NCBI GenBank assembly: GCA_024760905.1
Contig: CM045738.1
Span: forward strand, 47,805,797-47,869,796
Reading direction: 5' to 3'
DNA from: Plotosus lineatus
Taxonomy: Eukaryota; Chordata; Actinopteri; Siluriformes; Plotosidae
Length of the DNA: 64,000 bases
The position numbers and the translations under genes were made by a program. Shown piece after piece: positions 1 to 11,756 of the stretch (the first letter of the stretch is position 1; each line of letters begins with the position of its first letter). The notes below the pieces were generated by a model. That model saw nothing but the letters and a program-made list of their open reading frames with translations, was not told the origin of the DNA and did not search any database.

Positions 1-1790
1 CTTGTTGAATAATCTTGTCAGAAAATCTACTGCTACCTCCCCTAGACACTTCCAAACCTCAACTGGTATGTCATCAGGGCCAACTGCCTTTCCACTCTTC
101 ATCCTCTTCAATGCCCTCCTCACTTCTCCCTTACTAATCTTTGCTACTTCCTGCTCTCCAAAGGTACCCTCTTCTACACTTTTTTCTCTCTCATTTTCCT
201 CATTCATCAGCTCTTCAAAGTACTCTTTCCATCTTCCCAGCACACTTCCGTCATCAGTCAATTCATTTTCCACTCTGTCCTTAATCACTCTAACTTGCTG
301 CACGTCCTTCCCTTCTCTATTTCTCTGTTGTGCCAACCTGTAGAAATCATTTTGTCCCTCTTTACTTTCCAACCTATACAAGCATACAAGTCATCATACA
401 CCTTCTGTTTGGCCTTTGACACCGCTACCTTCACTTTACGCTCTGTCTCCCTGTACTCCTGTTTACTCTCTTCGATCCTCTCAATGTCCCACTTCTTAGC
501 TAACCTCTTCCTTTTTACACACTCCTGCACTTCCTCATTCCACCACCAAGTTTCCTTATCTACTTTCTTTCCAGAGGACACACCAAGTACTCTCCTACCG
601 GTCTCCCTGATCACATTGGCTGTGGTTGTCCAGTCATCTGGAAGCACTTCCTGACTACCCAAAGCCTGTTTCAACTCCTCCTTGAAGAAAACACGACACT
701 TTTCCTTTTTCAGCTTCCACCACTTTGTCTTCTGCTCTGCCTTTGCCTTTTTCACCTTTCTCACCATCAGTGTCACACCACCATCCTGTGCTGTTTGGCA
801 ACACTCTCACCCACTACTACTTTGCAGTCACTGACTTCATTCAAATTACATCGCCTACACAAGATGTAGTCTACCTGTGTTCTCTTACCTCCGCTTTCAT
901 AAGTCACCCTATGCTCCTGTTTCTTCTTGAAGAAAGTATTCACCACAGCCATTTCCATCCTTTTTGCAAAATCAATCAACATCTGTCCTTCTGTGTTCCT
1001 GTCCTGGATACCCAACCTGCCCATCACTTCCTCGTCCCCTCTGTTGCCTGCACCAACATGTCCATCGAAGTCTGCTCCAATGACCACTCTTTCACCTCTG
1101 GTGGTACTCTGCATCACTTCATCTAACTCACTCCAGAATCTCTCCTTCTCTTCTAGCTCACATCCTGCCTGTGGGGCATAAGCACTAAAAACATTGACCA
1201 TCACGCCTTCAATTTCTAACTTGAGACTCATCACTCTGTCTGACACTCTTTTCACTTCTAGAACATTCCTGACAAACCCCTCCTTCAAGATGACGCCTAC
1301 TCCATTTCTCTTCCCATCCACACCATTATAAAACAGTTTAAACCCTGCTCCTAAGCTTCTAGCTTTGCTACCTTTCCACCTGGTCTCCTGAACACACAGT
1401 ATGTCCACCTTCCTCCTCTGCATCATGTCAGCCAGCTCCCTATCTTTTCCTTGCATAGTTCCAACATTCAAAGTCCCTACTCTCAGTCCTAGGCTCATGC
1501 ATTTCCTCTTCTCTCTCTGCCTACGGACACGCCTCCCGCCTCTCCTTCTTCGACCAACAGTAGTCTAATTTCCATCAGCACCCTGTTGGTTGACAGCACT
1601 GATGGCGGTCGTTGTTAACCCGGGCCTCGACCGATCCGGTATGAATTTTGTTTTGATCATTTGCATTTTTAAATGTGGCAGAAGTTTTACGCCGGATGCC
1701 CTTCCTGTCGCAACCCTCTGCATTTATCCGGGCTTGGGACCGGCATAAGGGGCAGAGACACTGGTTAGTGCCCCCCTCCCTCATGGCTGC
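1..1790 (-). mobile_element. RTE-type LINE copy 1, 5' half (cut by window edge)
   Basis: Minus-strand reading gives the endonuclease start SLGLRVGTLNVGTM, the motif QETRWKG, APQAGCE and GADFDGHVGAG, then the inter-domain region ending near KRMKSGKAVGPDD at the left edge. It ends at 1790 with the same 5' terminus (GCAGCCATGAGG on the minus strand) as copies 7 and 9, so the 5' end is complete. Frameshifts separate the endonuclease from the next block near 775. The clade call (RTE, APE-type endonuclease plus reverse transcriptase, craniofacial-development-protein-2-like) is from family knowledge. Confidence 0.85.
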
Positions 1791-1917
1791 ATTAAAATAT
1801 CCCCCATTGTTCCTTAATGTTCTTGTTTTTTTAATTTGATGAATATTAAAAAAAAAAAAAAAAACACGATGCACTGAAGCCGCATGAATTGAAGCACGAA
1901 GTAGCAAGGGAACCCTG
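1791..1917 (-). mobile_element. Tigger-like fragment
   Basis: The stretch ends in GTAGCAAGGGAACCCTG next to TA, the reverse complement of the CAGGGATCCCTCGCTACTT end seen at 20004 and 35971. It contains the phrase cacgatgcactgaagccgcatgaattgaagcac shared (inverted) with those copies. Only one terminus is present here. Confidence 0.5.
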
Positions 1918-2098
1918 TATAGGAAATATGTATGGATTTTGAGCGTTTATTTAAAAGGGAAAAGCTGAAAGGAAAAGAAGAACAAGATTTAAGTCTCTAA
2001 ATTATTAGCTCCCGTAAAACATAGTGGTGGGTGCTACTGGAATAGGTGGCACCGGTTTGTCTGTCACACTTTGTTTTCTGGATGATAACCTAAGAATG

Positions 2099-2454
2099 TC
2101 CGTCTGTCTGTCTTCCTTTCGGCTTTTTCCCTTTCACTCGGGAGTCGCCACAGCGAATCATCTGATTCGCACATTTGATTTGGCAGAGTTTTTTTACGTC
2201 GGATGCCCTTCCTGTCACAACCCTGTTAGCAAGGGACAGAAACACGCTGACGACTTTGCAGCCTACTCTTTACGAAAGTCAGCAATGGTTTTTACATGCC
2301 TCTCACCATAGACAGTGAGAGACATGGCCCACCTTTGATAACCCAGTTAGCCGCACTGGGGGGGACGGTGACAACCTTGTGGAGAGTGAGACTCGAACCC
2401 CCAACCTTTGGATCAGCGATCCAGCGCCCTATACCACTAGACCACCACTGCCCC
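2099..2454 (-). mobile_element. tRNA-headed SINE with RTE-derived 3' part, copy A
   Basis: Flanked by a perfect 15-bp target-site duplication GATAACCTAAGAATG at 2084-2098 and 2455-2469. On the minus strand it starts with a tRNA-like head carrying an A box (TGGTCTAGTGG) and a B box (GGTTCGAGTC). A central body follows, then a segment matching the RTE 5' leader (GGGTTGTGACAGGAAGGGC), and finally the RTE 3' end (GATGATTCGCTGTGGCGAC ... AGCCGAAAGGAAG) with an (AGAC)n tail. Confidence 0.88.
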
Positions 2455-2719
2455 GATAACCTAAGAATGCTTGCTTGAACTTTGATAAAAATTGCTGGGC
2501 AGATTTGTTGTAGCAGTGCCTTAATTGGGATTGGTGCACACCACAGTCCATGCATGATTAATGAGCCGGTTGAACTTAATTTGTTTAACACAGCAGTTTT
2601 GATTTTTGGTTTAAGAAAGATAAGGATAAACTTGAAAATACAAATTCTTGGGTGGCAGGAGCTTTAGACCCTGACAGTCTATTTTGTTGTTTTGTAAGGA
2701 TGAAAAGATTCTGACTCAC

Positions 2720-2851
2720 CGTGTGACCTGTGATTTCAGGCATATTATTGTTTTTGTCGATGATGTCCAGGACTACTGTACATGTGTTGGACAGCTGCAC
2801 TTTGCTTCCATTATCTTTGGCTTTGATCATGAGAATATATTTCGGTGCCTT
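2720..2851 (-). CDS. cdh26: Gene B exon 6: EC2 end
   Basis: 132 bases, phase 0 to 0; TTTTTAG acceptor, ACG/GTGAGT donor. It encodes KAPKYILMIKAKDNGSKVQL, then TVVLDIIDKNNNMPEITGHT. The EC2-EC3 linker is altered (DIIDKNNNMP) as in gene A. This is the last exon of gene B inside the window. Confidence 0.9.
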
Positions 2852-2878
2852 CTAAAAATATAGCAATTTTTAATGTGT

Positions 2879-2900
2879 ACACACACACACACACACACAC
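2879..2900. repeat. (CA)n microsatellite
   Basis: About eleven CA units in the intron between gene B exons 5 and 6. Confidence 0.9.
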
Positions 2901-3262
2901 GTACATATTTGTTTCAGTAGAATCAATACTTTTTCTGGTGTACAAGTTTGATAAACTCTTGAACAATCGTGGTAATGTGATTGGTTAATATTAAGTACAG
3001 TCCCATGCCCCATTATAAAAGGTGCACTTAATGTACTAATCTGACATGGATCTTTTTATATGTACCTCATGTTTTATTTGTTTATTAATTTTTTTACTTC
3101 ATTTTTTTTTTTATTGGGTTCATAGAGATCAGACATAGATTATCTTTGTTTTTGTTTTTTTACATAAAGGGACATCGGTGTGTTCATATTTTATGTCCAC
3201 TGTAGTTTATTAATTAAAAAAGCACTTAACACAGCAGTGAATAGTATTATTATAATAAGTAC

Positions 3263-3435
3263 CTTGTAGTCCAAGCAGCCTTTGAAATAAATAGTTCCGA
3301 TGTTGTCGGTTTGAATGATGTAAAATTCAACATTATCTGTTTTTGGGGTGACAGAACTGATTTTGAACGTGAAGGTGCCATTTGGTGAGTTTGGGTCATC
3401 AGCATCTGAAGCAGAGACTCTGGTTACTATTTGAC
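3263..3435 (-). CDS. cdh26: Gene B exon 5: EC2 middle
   Basis: 173 bases, phase 1 to 0; CAACAG acceptor, AAG/GTACTT donor. It encodes IVTRVSASDADDPNSPNGTF, ISSVTPKTDNVEFYIIQTDN and GTIYFKGCLDYK. SDADDPNSPNG is the EC2 calcium loop. Length and phase are identical to the gene A exon at 52838. Confidence 0.92.
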
Positions 3436-3515
3436 CTGTTGAGAAATTTGTCCCATTTGAAATATTGTTAAAATTGAGTATTTAGTTGTGATTAGTATTG
3501 AATTAATTCTGAGTT

Positions 3516-3522
<7 letters not shown>

Positions 3523-3559
<37 letters not shown>
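3523..3559. repeat. (TG)n microsatellite
   Basis: About eighteen TG units, followed by a TATG-type run (3560-3588), in the intron of gene B and directly left of a Tigger-like element. Confidence 0.9.
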
Positions 3560-3560
<1 letters not shown>

Positions 3561-3590
3561 TGTATGTATGTATATGTATGTATGTATACA

Positions 3591-4919
3591 CAGTGGACCA
3601 TCGGAATCTGAACAATCTAGAGACCGAACAAATGGGAATCCGAACGAACAAAAAGGTCGTGACTTTTATCTTCTCGGAAACTGAATAAAAACTGGAAGTC
3701 AAACTCGAGAAACGTGTGAGAAAAAACGAGACTGAGAGGGAGCCGGAAGTCTGGAAGTTGTTGATACAGTACTAAAGCTAAAGCTAGCACTAAAGCTATC
3801 TAATCACTCACGCCATATACCACCTTCAGCGACAAATACAATTTAGAGTACCGAATAGAAAACCCACAGCTCAGCTTATAGGCATAACCGCCTAAACGAA
3901 GCTGAAGAGGATGTATGTATGTATACAATCTAAGCTAAAGCTCTCGGAGCGCTGTGAAAACACCTTTAATGTTGAGGTTATGAGCCACTTCCGTAAGGTT
4001 TTGAAAAAAAGGCAGAAACAAGCCACGTTAGAAATGTTCTTCAAGGAAAGAAAGCCATCCATGCGAAGCGGTAGCAAGAGGAAAAAACACCTTTGTCTGA
4101 TTTACCTGAAGCTGTTGTTGGAAGGGAAACCGCCACCTTCTTTCCCTCTCTCTTATGGAAGGGAAATCTCCGCTTGTCTAACTCTCCAACATTTACGTAT
4201 GCCAACTGCTCACAACCACAAAGGTTAATATTCTTATCTTTATTGTTCTTATCATTTAACTTTTCTGTGGTTTTCATTTTAGTGTGTTATGGTCTTTCAG
4301 AATGAGTTGTGCATTGAAATGCGCGTTGGAGCGGGGCGTGGCTCTAACATACTCATCTATGAAAATGGGTTTTGCTTTATTGTTCACAGGTTTCTAGTGC
4401 TCTAGTTGTTGTTTCTAGTGCACTACTGCCCTCTGGACAGTGCCATCTTGGAGACGTCACTCCAACTTCAATGCAAAAGGACATGAAGAATACTGTAATA
4501 AAGTTTATCCTTTTTGGTATCGTTTGTTAAACATACTACAGAACATAAAATCTCACGCATAAACATGAACTTAGGTACTGTACTAGAATAATAATTGAAA
4601 AAGATTTTAATACAACAGCTCAGAGAAAGGAGAAAGTCTTATTTCTTCAGAAGAGACACCCAGCGATTTCTATCGCTTAGCCAGAGAAAGACGCACAGCG
4701 TTTGAGTAGTATGAGCTTAACTGGTAATTAAAATACACAAAAAAAGAGGCTCATTGACAACTTGTGCGCGAATGAGTAAAAAGGGGCAGGACATCAGCTC
4801 AACCAATCAGCAGAAAGGAGGACAGCCACTGGCTGAATTTGAATCACGTGCCGGTTGCTGGACAGACTGCGTGTACTCAAAGTGCGAGTGCAAAACCGCG
4901 AATAGTCAAGGGCCTACTG
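3591..4919 (+). mobile_element. Tigger/pogo-like DNA transposon relic
   Basis: Starts CAGTGGACCATCGGAATC after TA and ends ...GGGCCTACTG before TA, consistent with pogo-type TA target duplications. The plus strand near 3980-4080 reads HFRKVLKKRQKQATLEMFFK, which resembles the C-terminal end of fish Tigger transposases. The segment 4430-4570 is the reverse complement of 54470-54600, so the right half is shared with that fragment. No catalytic region remains. The unity of the whole span as one element is inferred. Confidence 0.5.
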
Positions 4920-4921
4920 TA

Positions 4922-5567
4922 TTCCTTTGTGATATCAGTCGAGACCGTTTCTTCTTCTCACTCGCACCGGAAATCACATAGCGCATGTGTGTGTGTGCGT
5001 GTGCGCATGTGATGACCTTGTCTTCTTAGCAGAGTTATAATTTTACAAATGTTTCTGGAAGGTTAAAAGCTTGAGTCAAGAAATAAAGCATAAAACAACA
5101 GTAATTCTTTCTTTTACACGAAAAGCATCATGCTGGATTCAGCTCCATAATAGGGAATGGGAGGTAGCTGCGTCATCCCTCCTAGCCAATGGGATCCCTG
5201 TCAAAGATGGTGCTCGAGTGAAGGCGACATGAACGACAGCTCAGTTGTTAGCCAATGGGAGGCCAACGGGGCGGGATCTTTAACGTCATTGATGGAAGAG
5301 CAGCTCGTGCATTGTTTGAATGAATGGCGTGTTTGAATTTTTAAGATGGCGCTTTTGTAACGTGAACTTGTTTTGTATACAGAAACAAAAATTTTAAGAA
5401 AATGCGTTTGTAACCTGCATTTTTTCTTAAGTGAGACTTTCGTAAATATATCATGTGTTTTGCGTATTTAATTTAGCATATAATTATACTGATATTAAGC
5501 TTGTGATTTGTAGCAAAATAGTGGCTAAATAATATATATAGGCACCGTATATGTAGTATTTAGTCAC
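4922..5567. other. Intron of gene B without a recognised gene
   Basis: Holds a (TG/CG) dinucleotide run near 4986-5010 and two copies of AGCCAATGGGA at about 5184 and 5250, inside a locally GC-richer patch (5150-5310). Nothing coding is visible. Confidence 0.5.
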
Positions 5568-5709
5568 CTTGAGGTAGAGATTCATCAAGTTTTGTTTCAT
5601 AGTGAGAAGGACTAAAAACAGGAGGATTATCATTAATATCCAAGATCTTAATCACAACTCCAAGTTTTGTATCCACCTTGTTAGTGTTATCCCTTGCTTC
5701 AAAGCTCAA
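5568..5709 (-). CDS. cdh26: Gene B exon 4: EC1 end and linker
   Basis: 142 bases, phase 0 to 1; TTTGCAG acceptor, CAAG/GTGACT donor. It encodes LSFEARDNTNKVDTKLGVV, KILDINDNPPVFSP and the EC2 start KLDESLPQG. The calcium linker DINDNPPVF is canonical. Confidence 0.92.
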
Positions 5710-7082
5710 CTGCAAAAGACATGAATAGAACATTTAAAAAATAAGTTTATAGCTTGAGTGAATGCCAACTTACGTGAAAATGTATGTGTGTGTTTTTTAA
5801 GATGTCAGAAATTATTCTCATATCTGGGCTAAGCAATTGATGGAAAATAATAAACAGTGTCCCGGCTTTATTCAGCAGATCCGCTATGGCCACTCATTTA
5901 TTTTATTATTAAAGGATGTTTTGTTGTACAGTATACAGCAATCAACCAGTGACAGTTTTGCTTTAAACACACCGTTGAATGGTGGTTAATTCAAGGAATT
6001 AAATGATTTAATTAAAGGAAAGCTTGTGCACCTTTAGGAATTTTGTAAATTTCTTCATAAATGATTTAACACAGCAGATTTTTACACAAGTCCTAAAAGT
6101 AGATCAAGAAAACAGAGCTAAAGGCTTAAATTCCTCCAAGCTGATGTGACTGCTCAGCAGTTACCGGAAATGCTCCATTACAGTTATTACTGCCAAATGG
6201 CACGGCAGATACTGAAATCAGAGGTTCACAAATTTGGCACTCATAGATATCAAATATTGTGTCATTTTACTTAAAAGATAAAGCACCACGAGAAATATTT
6301 TTGTATCATTTATTTAAGACCGGACTGAAAAAATCCCAGTTTCTCAGAACTTTTTGAAAGTTTAAATGTTGCACTTTTTTCTTTTATTTTCCTTTCTTTT
6401 CTTGGAGAGTGGTGAAATAATGAGTGTTGAAGCTCTTAATCTTTTAAAGCTAAATGTGGATAAAGTGACTAAAGCTACATAATACACTCTAAATGAGGAT
6501 TATTTTAACATGTATTCAACTGTCTGAACAATACTCTTAAAGCAGTCTAACTGTCTTTTTTTTCAATATTTATGAATTGTGTGAAAATATGATTGTGTTA
6601 GGTCATATTCATGGAGGAATTTATAAAATTCTTAAGATTTCACAAGCTTCTAAGAACCACTGTATAGGTTTAAGATGTTACAAATGTGACTACTTCACAT
6701 GCTCACATTAATCATTTCAGCTTTACTGTTATATATTCAAAACATGCAGCATGTCATTAGCTTTACCTCTGATTGTTACAAAATGCGTGAGATTTCTTAT
6801 ATCATTCACAGCAACTGATGCCAGTAAACTTGCCTTTACACTTGGGCTGTGATGTACATGATTTTCCGATTAATGAAACATGGATGTTTCTGATTTATGA
6901 CTATGCTTGGAGCATGACTGGGACATAAGGCCACTCTTTTATTGTCTGGTTGACAGATCCACCGAAGCACTGGCAAAAGTGCCACTAAAAATAATTTTTA
7001 ACTTTTTCAATTTATTTTTTCCCCCTGCCAATTTCTGTATTATTTGCCGACGTGAAAAAAAAAAATCAAATCTTAATCTAAA
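5710..7082. other. Intron of gene B, AT-rich, nothing recognised
   Basis: I see no exon, no repeat shared with the rest of the window and no open frame of note in this stretch. Confidence 0.5.
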
Positions 7083-7540
7083 TCATTTTATTCCAAGATG
7101 GTGCTCCCTACAAGGGGATATTGCGGAGTTCTCAGAGTCAAGTTGTTTCTTTGTTTGTTTTGATTTGTTTTGTTTGTTTGCCTTTTGAACATTTAAAACT
7201 GAGCATGCTCCACGCCAATCCTGAGCTAATATGCTACAGCAGCTCAATGCTAGCCGCACTCCAGATAACAATAAGCCAAGGCGGAGACGCGGCAGGTGGG
7301 GAGGGGCCAAACAACGACTCCGGCGCTTGGTTAGCAGTGGAAGGTTTGCCCTCCCGGTCATACTGTTTGCAAATGTTCAGTCTCTGCGAAACAAGACGGA
7401 CGAGCTTCATGCTTGGATTACAATGCAGAAGGATCTACAGGACTGCTCCGTGCTGTGTTTCTGTGAAACCTGGTGTACTGACTGTAGATTATCTCTAAAT
7501 CTTCCTCTGAGAATGTGGAATATCTAACTTTGAAGTTACG
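7083..7540 (+). mobile_element. LINE 5' fragment (leader plus start of endonuclease)
   Basis: The frame at 7231-7527 contains a basic stretch RRRRGRWGGAKQRLRRL, then PVILFANVQSLRNKTDEL and CSVLCFCETW, the opening of an APE endonuclease in a fish LINE. The upstream leader (AAGATGGTGCTCCC ... GAGTTCTCAGAGTCAAG) recurs at 54570-54665. The element is truncated before the next endonuclease motifs. Confidence 0.7.
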
Positions 7541-7618
7541 GCCATTTTGTTTACCCAGAGAATTGTTCATCTCCCCCGACCAAAAAAAACAAAGCAAAAA
7601 CAAAATAATGGGCAGAGT

Positions 7619-7620
<2 letters not shown>

Positions 7621-7712
<92 letters not shown>

Positions 7713-7730
7713 CATATATATATATATATA
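7621..7730. repeat. (TA)n microsatellite, about 110 bp
   Basis: Nearly pure TA run with a few C interruptions. The apparent open frames here of alternating Y and I are artefacts of the repeat. Confidence 0.95.
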
Positions 7731-7751
7731 AAATGTAATATGATATATTAT

Positions 7752-8164
7752 GGCGGCACGGTGGCGTAGTGGTTAGCAAGTCCGCCTCACAGCAAGAAGG
7801 CCTGGGTTCGATTCCCGGCCTGGGCGTTTCTGTGTGGAGTTTGCATGTTCTCCCCGTGCTTGTGCGGGTTTCCTCCGGGTGCTCCGGTTTCCTCCCGCAG
7901 TCCAAAGACGTGCACTGTAGGTTAATTGGCCGTTCTAAATTGACCGTAGATTCTCTCCTGCAGCGGCACTGGATCCCAGTCGTATCGGCATTTGCCCTTC
8001 CATTGGATCCTTCCGGTGGCGCAGAGACAGGGGGGGACTTGCTGCTTGGGTAACAGCCTGTCTCTCGTTACTCCCTACCCAGGCTCTGCGCACTGGGGGG
8101 TATCACCAGCTGGGGTACCAGCCAGAGCGCAGCCATAGTCCTTCGGGACTGACGAAGGCCTACC
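7752..8164 (+). mobile_element. SINE-like repeat with tRNA-related head
   Basis: Starts GGCGGCACGGTGGCGTAGTG with an A-box-like GTAGTGGTTAGCA and a B box GGGTTCGATTCCC, then the phrase tgtgtggagtttgcatgttctccccgtg, which is widespread in fish genomes. It ends near 8164. Both sides have similar AT-rich sequence (GATATATTAT left, AATATATTAT right), a possible imperfect target duplication. A tRNA gene is excluded because no cloverleaf follows. Confidence 0.7.
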
Positions 8165-8218
8165 ATAATATATTATAATCTAATTTAGTGCAATTTCATT
8201 TGTTGCCGTATCTACTGA

Positions 8219-8238
8219 TTTATTTATTTATTATTATG

Positions 8239-8271
<33 letters not shown>

Positions 8272-8272
8272 G
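8219..8272. repeat. (TTA)n microsatellite
   Basis: About sixteen trinucleotide units with few interruptions, in an intron of gene B. Confidence 0.9.
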
Positions 8273-8534
8273 TGTTGTTTACTGGGCCTGTGTAAGGTCC
8301 TTTTTAAAAATAGGATTTTTTTGTACAGTATTTATTTTATTAAAGTGTGTTTTTGTTGGTTTGAGCCTTTCTTCCTGTTTTTTAACTTGACTCTTTCTAC
8401 GACCACAATAATTCCTGTGTGTATAAAAACACAAATGGCAAATAAAAATCTTTAATCTTTAAATATTATGTATAAGCTTGCGTGTTCGCCTTCGAGATTG
8501 CGCTTATTTGTTTAAATCCAAATGAATTCTCGCA

Positions 8535-11500
8535 AAACAAACCCCTAAGACACGAGACAACAAAGGAAGCAGTCTCCCTTGCCCGGACGCGGGTCACCGG
8601 GGTTCCCTCCTGGAGCCAGGCCCAGGGGAGGGGCTCGAAGGCGAGCGCCTGGTGGTCGGCTTATGCCCATGGAGCCTGGCCGGGCCCAGCCCGAAAAGGA
8701 GACATGGGTCCGTCCTCCCATGGACCCACCACCCGTGGGAGGAGTTTTAGGGGTCGGGTGCAGTGTGAGTTGGGTGGCAGCCAAAGGCATGGGTTCTGTC
8801 GGACTGATCCTCAGCAACTTACTCTGACCTTCGGGACATGGAATGTCACCTCTCTGGCGGGAAAGGAGCCTGATTTGGTGCGTGAGGTGGAGAGATACCG
8901 ACTAGATATAGTCAGGCTCACCTCAACGCATAGCTTGGGCTCTGGAACCATCCATCTCGAAAGAGGCTGGACCTTCTTCTATTCTGCAGTTGCTCATGGG
9001 GAGAGGCGGCGAGCCGGTGTGGGTATTCTTGCTGCCCCCCCCGTCTCGGTGCCCAAATGTTGGGGTTCTCCCCGGTTGACGAAAGGGTAGCTTCCCTCCG
9101 TCTTCGGGTGGGGGGGCGGGTCCTGACTGTTATTTGTGCTTATGCACCAAATGACAGTTCAGAGTACCCACCCTTTTTGGAGTCTTTGAGGGGGGTGTTG
9201 GAGAACGCTCCCTCGGGAGACTCGCTCGTTGTCTTGGGAGACTTCAACGCCCATGTGGGCAACGATAGTGTGACCTGGAAGGCTGTGATCGGTAGGTACG
9301 GCCTCTCCAGTCTGAATCCGAATGGTGTTTCGTTGTTGGACTTCTGTGCTCGTCATAGTTTGTCTATCACGAACACCATGTTCAGGCTATAAGGGTGTCC
9401 ATAAGTGCACTTGGCACCAGGACACCCTAGGTCGCAGTTCGATGATTGACTTTGTAGTCGTGTCATCGGACTTGCGACCATATGTTCTGGACACTCGGGT
9501 GAAGAGAGGAGCTGAGCTGTCTACCGATCACTACCTGGTGGTGAGTTGGCTTCGGTGGTGTGGGAGGTTGCCTTCCAGACCTGGCAGGCCCAAGCGTGTA
9601 ATCAGGGTCTGCTGGGAACGTTTGGCGGAGCCCCCTGTCCGAGAGGCCTTTAACTCCCACCTCCAGCAGAGGTACAACCACGTTCCGGAGGAGGCGGGGG
9701 ACATGGAATCCGAATGGGCCATGTTTGTTTCGTGCCTCCATTGCTGAGGCGGCAGCCCATAGCTGTGGCCGTAAGGTCGTCGGTGCTTGTCGTGGCGGTA
9801 ATCCCCGAACCCGGTGGTGGACACCTGCGGTGAAGGGGGCCGTCCAGCTAAAGGAGGCCTATCGGGTTTTATTAGCCTGTGGGACTCCTGAGGCAGCAAA
9901 TGGGTACCGGCAGGCCAAACGTGCTGCAGCCGAGGCTGTCGCAGATGCAAAATCTCGGGCGTTGGAGGAGTTCGGTGAGGGCCTGGAGAGTGATTATCGG
10001 TTGGCCTCAAAAAGGTTCTGGGCCACCATCCGACGCCTCAGGAGGGGGAAGCAGTTCTTCACAAACACTGTTTACGGTGGAGGTGGGGAGCTGCTTACCT
10101 TGACTGGGGATGTTGTTGAGAGGTGGAGGGAATACTTTGAGGACCTTCTCAATCCCACCGACACGCCCTCCGTGGAAGAGGAAGACCCTGGGGGTTCGGG
10201 TGAGGGTCCGCCCATCACTGGAGTGGAGGTCACTGAGGTTGTCAAAAAGCTCCTCGGTGGTCGAGCTCCGGGGTTGGACGAGATCCGCCCGGAATATCTC
10301 AGGGCTCTGGATGTTGTAGGACTGTCTTGGTTGACACGTCTCTGCAACATCGCGTGGTCATCGGGGGCTGTACCTCTGGATTGGCAAACTGGGGTGGTGG
10401 TCCCAATTTTTAAGAAGGGGGACCGGAGGGTGTGTTCCAATTATCGGGGAATTACACTCCTCAGCCTACCTGGGAAAGTCTATGCAGGGGTACTAGAGAG
10501 GAGGATCCGACCGATAGTCGAACCTCGGATTCAGGAGAAACAATGTGGTTTTCATCCTGGCCACAGCACTCTTGACCAACTCTATACGCTCCACAGGATT
10601 CTGGAGGGGGCATGGGAGTTTGCCCAATCTGTCCACATGTGCTTTGTGGATTTGGAGAAGGCTTTCGACCGTGTCCCTCGAAAGATCTTGTGGGGCGTGC
10701 TCGAGAATCTGGCGTTCGGATCCGTTGCTACGAGCTATTCGGTCGCTGTATCACCGGAGCCAGAGTTTGGTCTGTATTGGTAACAGCAGGTCGGATTCGT
10801 TTCCAGTGGGAGTTGGAGTCTGCCAAGGCTGTCCTTTGTCACCGATTCTGTTCATAATTTTTATGGACAGAATTTCTAGGCGCAGTCGAGGCGATGAGGG
10901 GTTCTGGTTTGGTGGCCATCGGATATCGTCTCTGCTTTTTGCGGATGATGTTGTCCTTTTGGCTTCATCAAGTCGGGCCCTCCAGCTCTCATTGGAGCGA
11001 TTCGCAGCTGAGTGCGAAGCAGCCGGGATGAAGATCAGTACCTCCAAGTCCGAGGCTATGGTTCTCAGTCGGACAATGGTGGAATGCACCCTCTGGGTCG
11101 GGAATGAGGTCCTGCCCCAAGTGGAGGAGTTTAAGTATCTTGGGGTCTTGTTGACGAGTGAGGGAAGGATGGAGCGAGAGATCGACAGACGGATCGCTTT
11201 AGCCTCTGCTGTTAAGCGGTGCCTGTACCGGTCTGTTGTGGTGAAAAAGGAGCTGAGCCGCAAGGCGAAGCTCTCAATTTACCAGTCGATCTACGTTCCA
11301 ACCCTCACCTATGGTCACGAGCTTTGGGTAATGACCGAAAGAACAAGATCACGGATACAAGCGGCTGAAATGAGCTTTCTTCGCCGGGTGGCGGGGTTCT
11401 CCCTTAGAGATAGGGTGAGAAGCTCCGCCATCCAGGGAGAGCTCGGAGTAGATCCGCTGCTCCTCCGCATTGAGAGGGGCCAGTTGAGGTGGCTCGGGCA

Positions 11501-11756
11501 TCTGGTCAGAATGCCCCCCAGACGCCTCCCTGGTGTGGTGTTTCGGGCATGTCCAACCGGGAAGAGACCCCGGGGTCGACCTAGAACACGCTGGAGGGAC
11601 TATGTCTCTCGGCTTGTCTGGGACCGCCTCGGTGTTCCCCCCGGGAGAGTTGGAGGAAGTAGCTCGGGAGAGGGATGTCTGGACCTTTTTGCTAAGGTTG
11701 CTGCCCCCGCGACCCGACCCTGGACTAAGCGGAAGAAGATGATGATGATGATGATG
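8535..11756 (+). mobile_element. Near-complete non-LTR retrotransposon with target-site duplications
   Basis: Bounded by a 13-bp duplication ATGAATTCTCGCA at 8522-8534 and 11757-11769. Unlike the surrounding DNA it is GC-rich. It carries an APE endonuclease and reverse transcriptase in broken frames and ends in a (GAT)n tail. The 3222-bp length and both duplications show a complete insertion. The clade is not clear to me; the protein is a common fish LINE type that differs from the RTE copies in this window. Confidence 0.88.
8825..11742 (+). pseudogene. Endonuclease / reverse transcriptase of the 8535-11756 LINE, frameshifted
   Basis: Endonuclease pieces: TFGTWNVTSLAGKEP near 8829, [11 protein letters not shown] near 9010, [16 protein letters not shown] near 9233 and GAELSTDHYLVVSWL near 9510. 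Reverse transcriptase pieces: RAPGLDEIRPEYL, VVPIFKKGDRRVCSNYRGIT, MCFVDLEKAFDRVPRK, GCPLSPILFIIFMDRISRR and LLFADDVVLLASS (near 10937). The C-terminal region has FLRRVAGFSLRDRVRSSA and GRPRTRWRDYVSRL. Frames change near 9057-9090, 9390, 9740, 10690 and 11650, so it cannot make a full protein. The FADD catalytic motif is intact. Confidence 0.85.

Noticed and set aside
2400..2454. tRNA gene (minus strand)
   Set aside because: A and B boxes are present but no acceptor stem or 3' end of a tRNA follows; it is the head of a SINE. The same holds for 7752, 41230, 52330 and 57490.
3911..4228. 105-codon plus-strand gene
   Set aside because: Part of it resembles a Tigger transposase C-terminus, and it sits inside a TA-flanked repeat, so it is a relic and not a host gene.
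7515..7905. Open frames rich in alternating Y and I
   Set aside because: They are translations of the (TA)n microsatellite. The same applies at 29738, 32883-33162 and 53459-53941.
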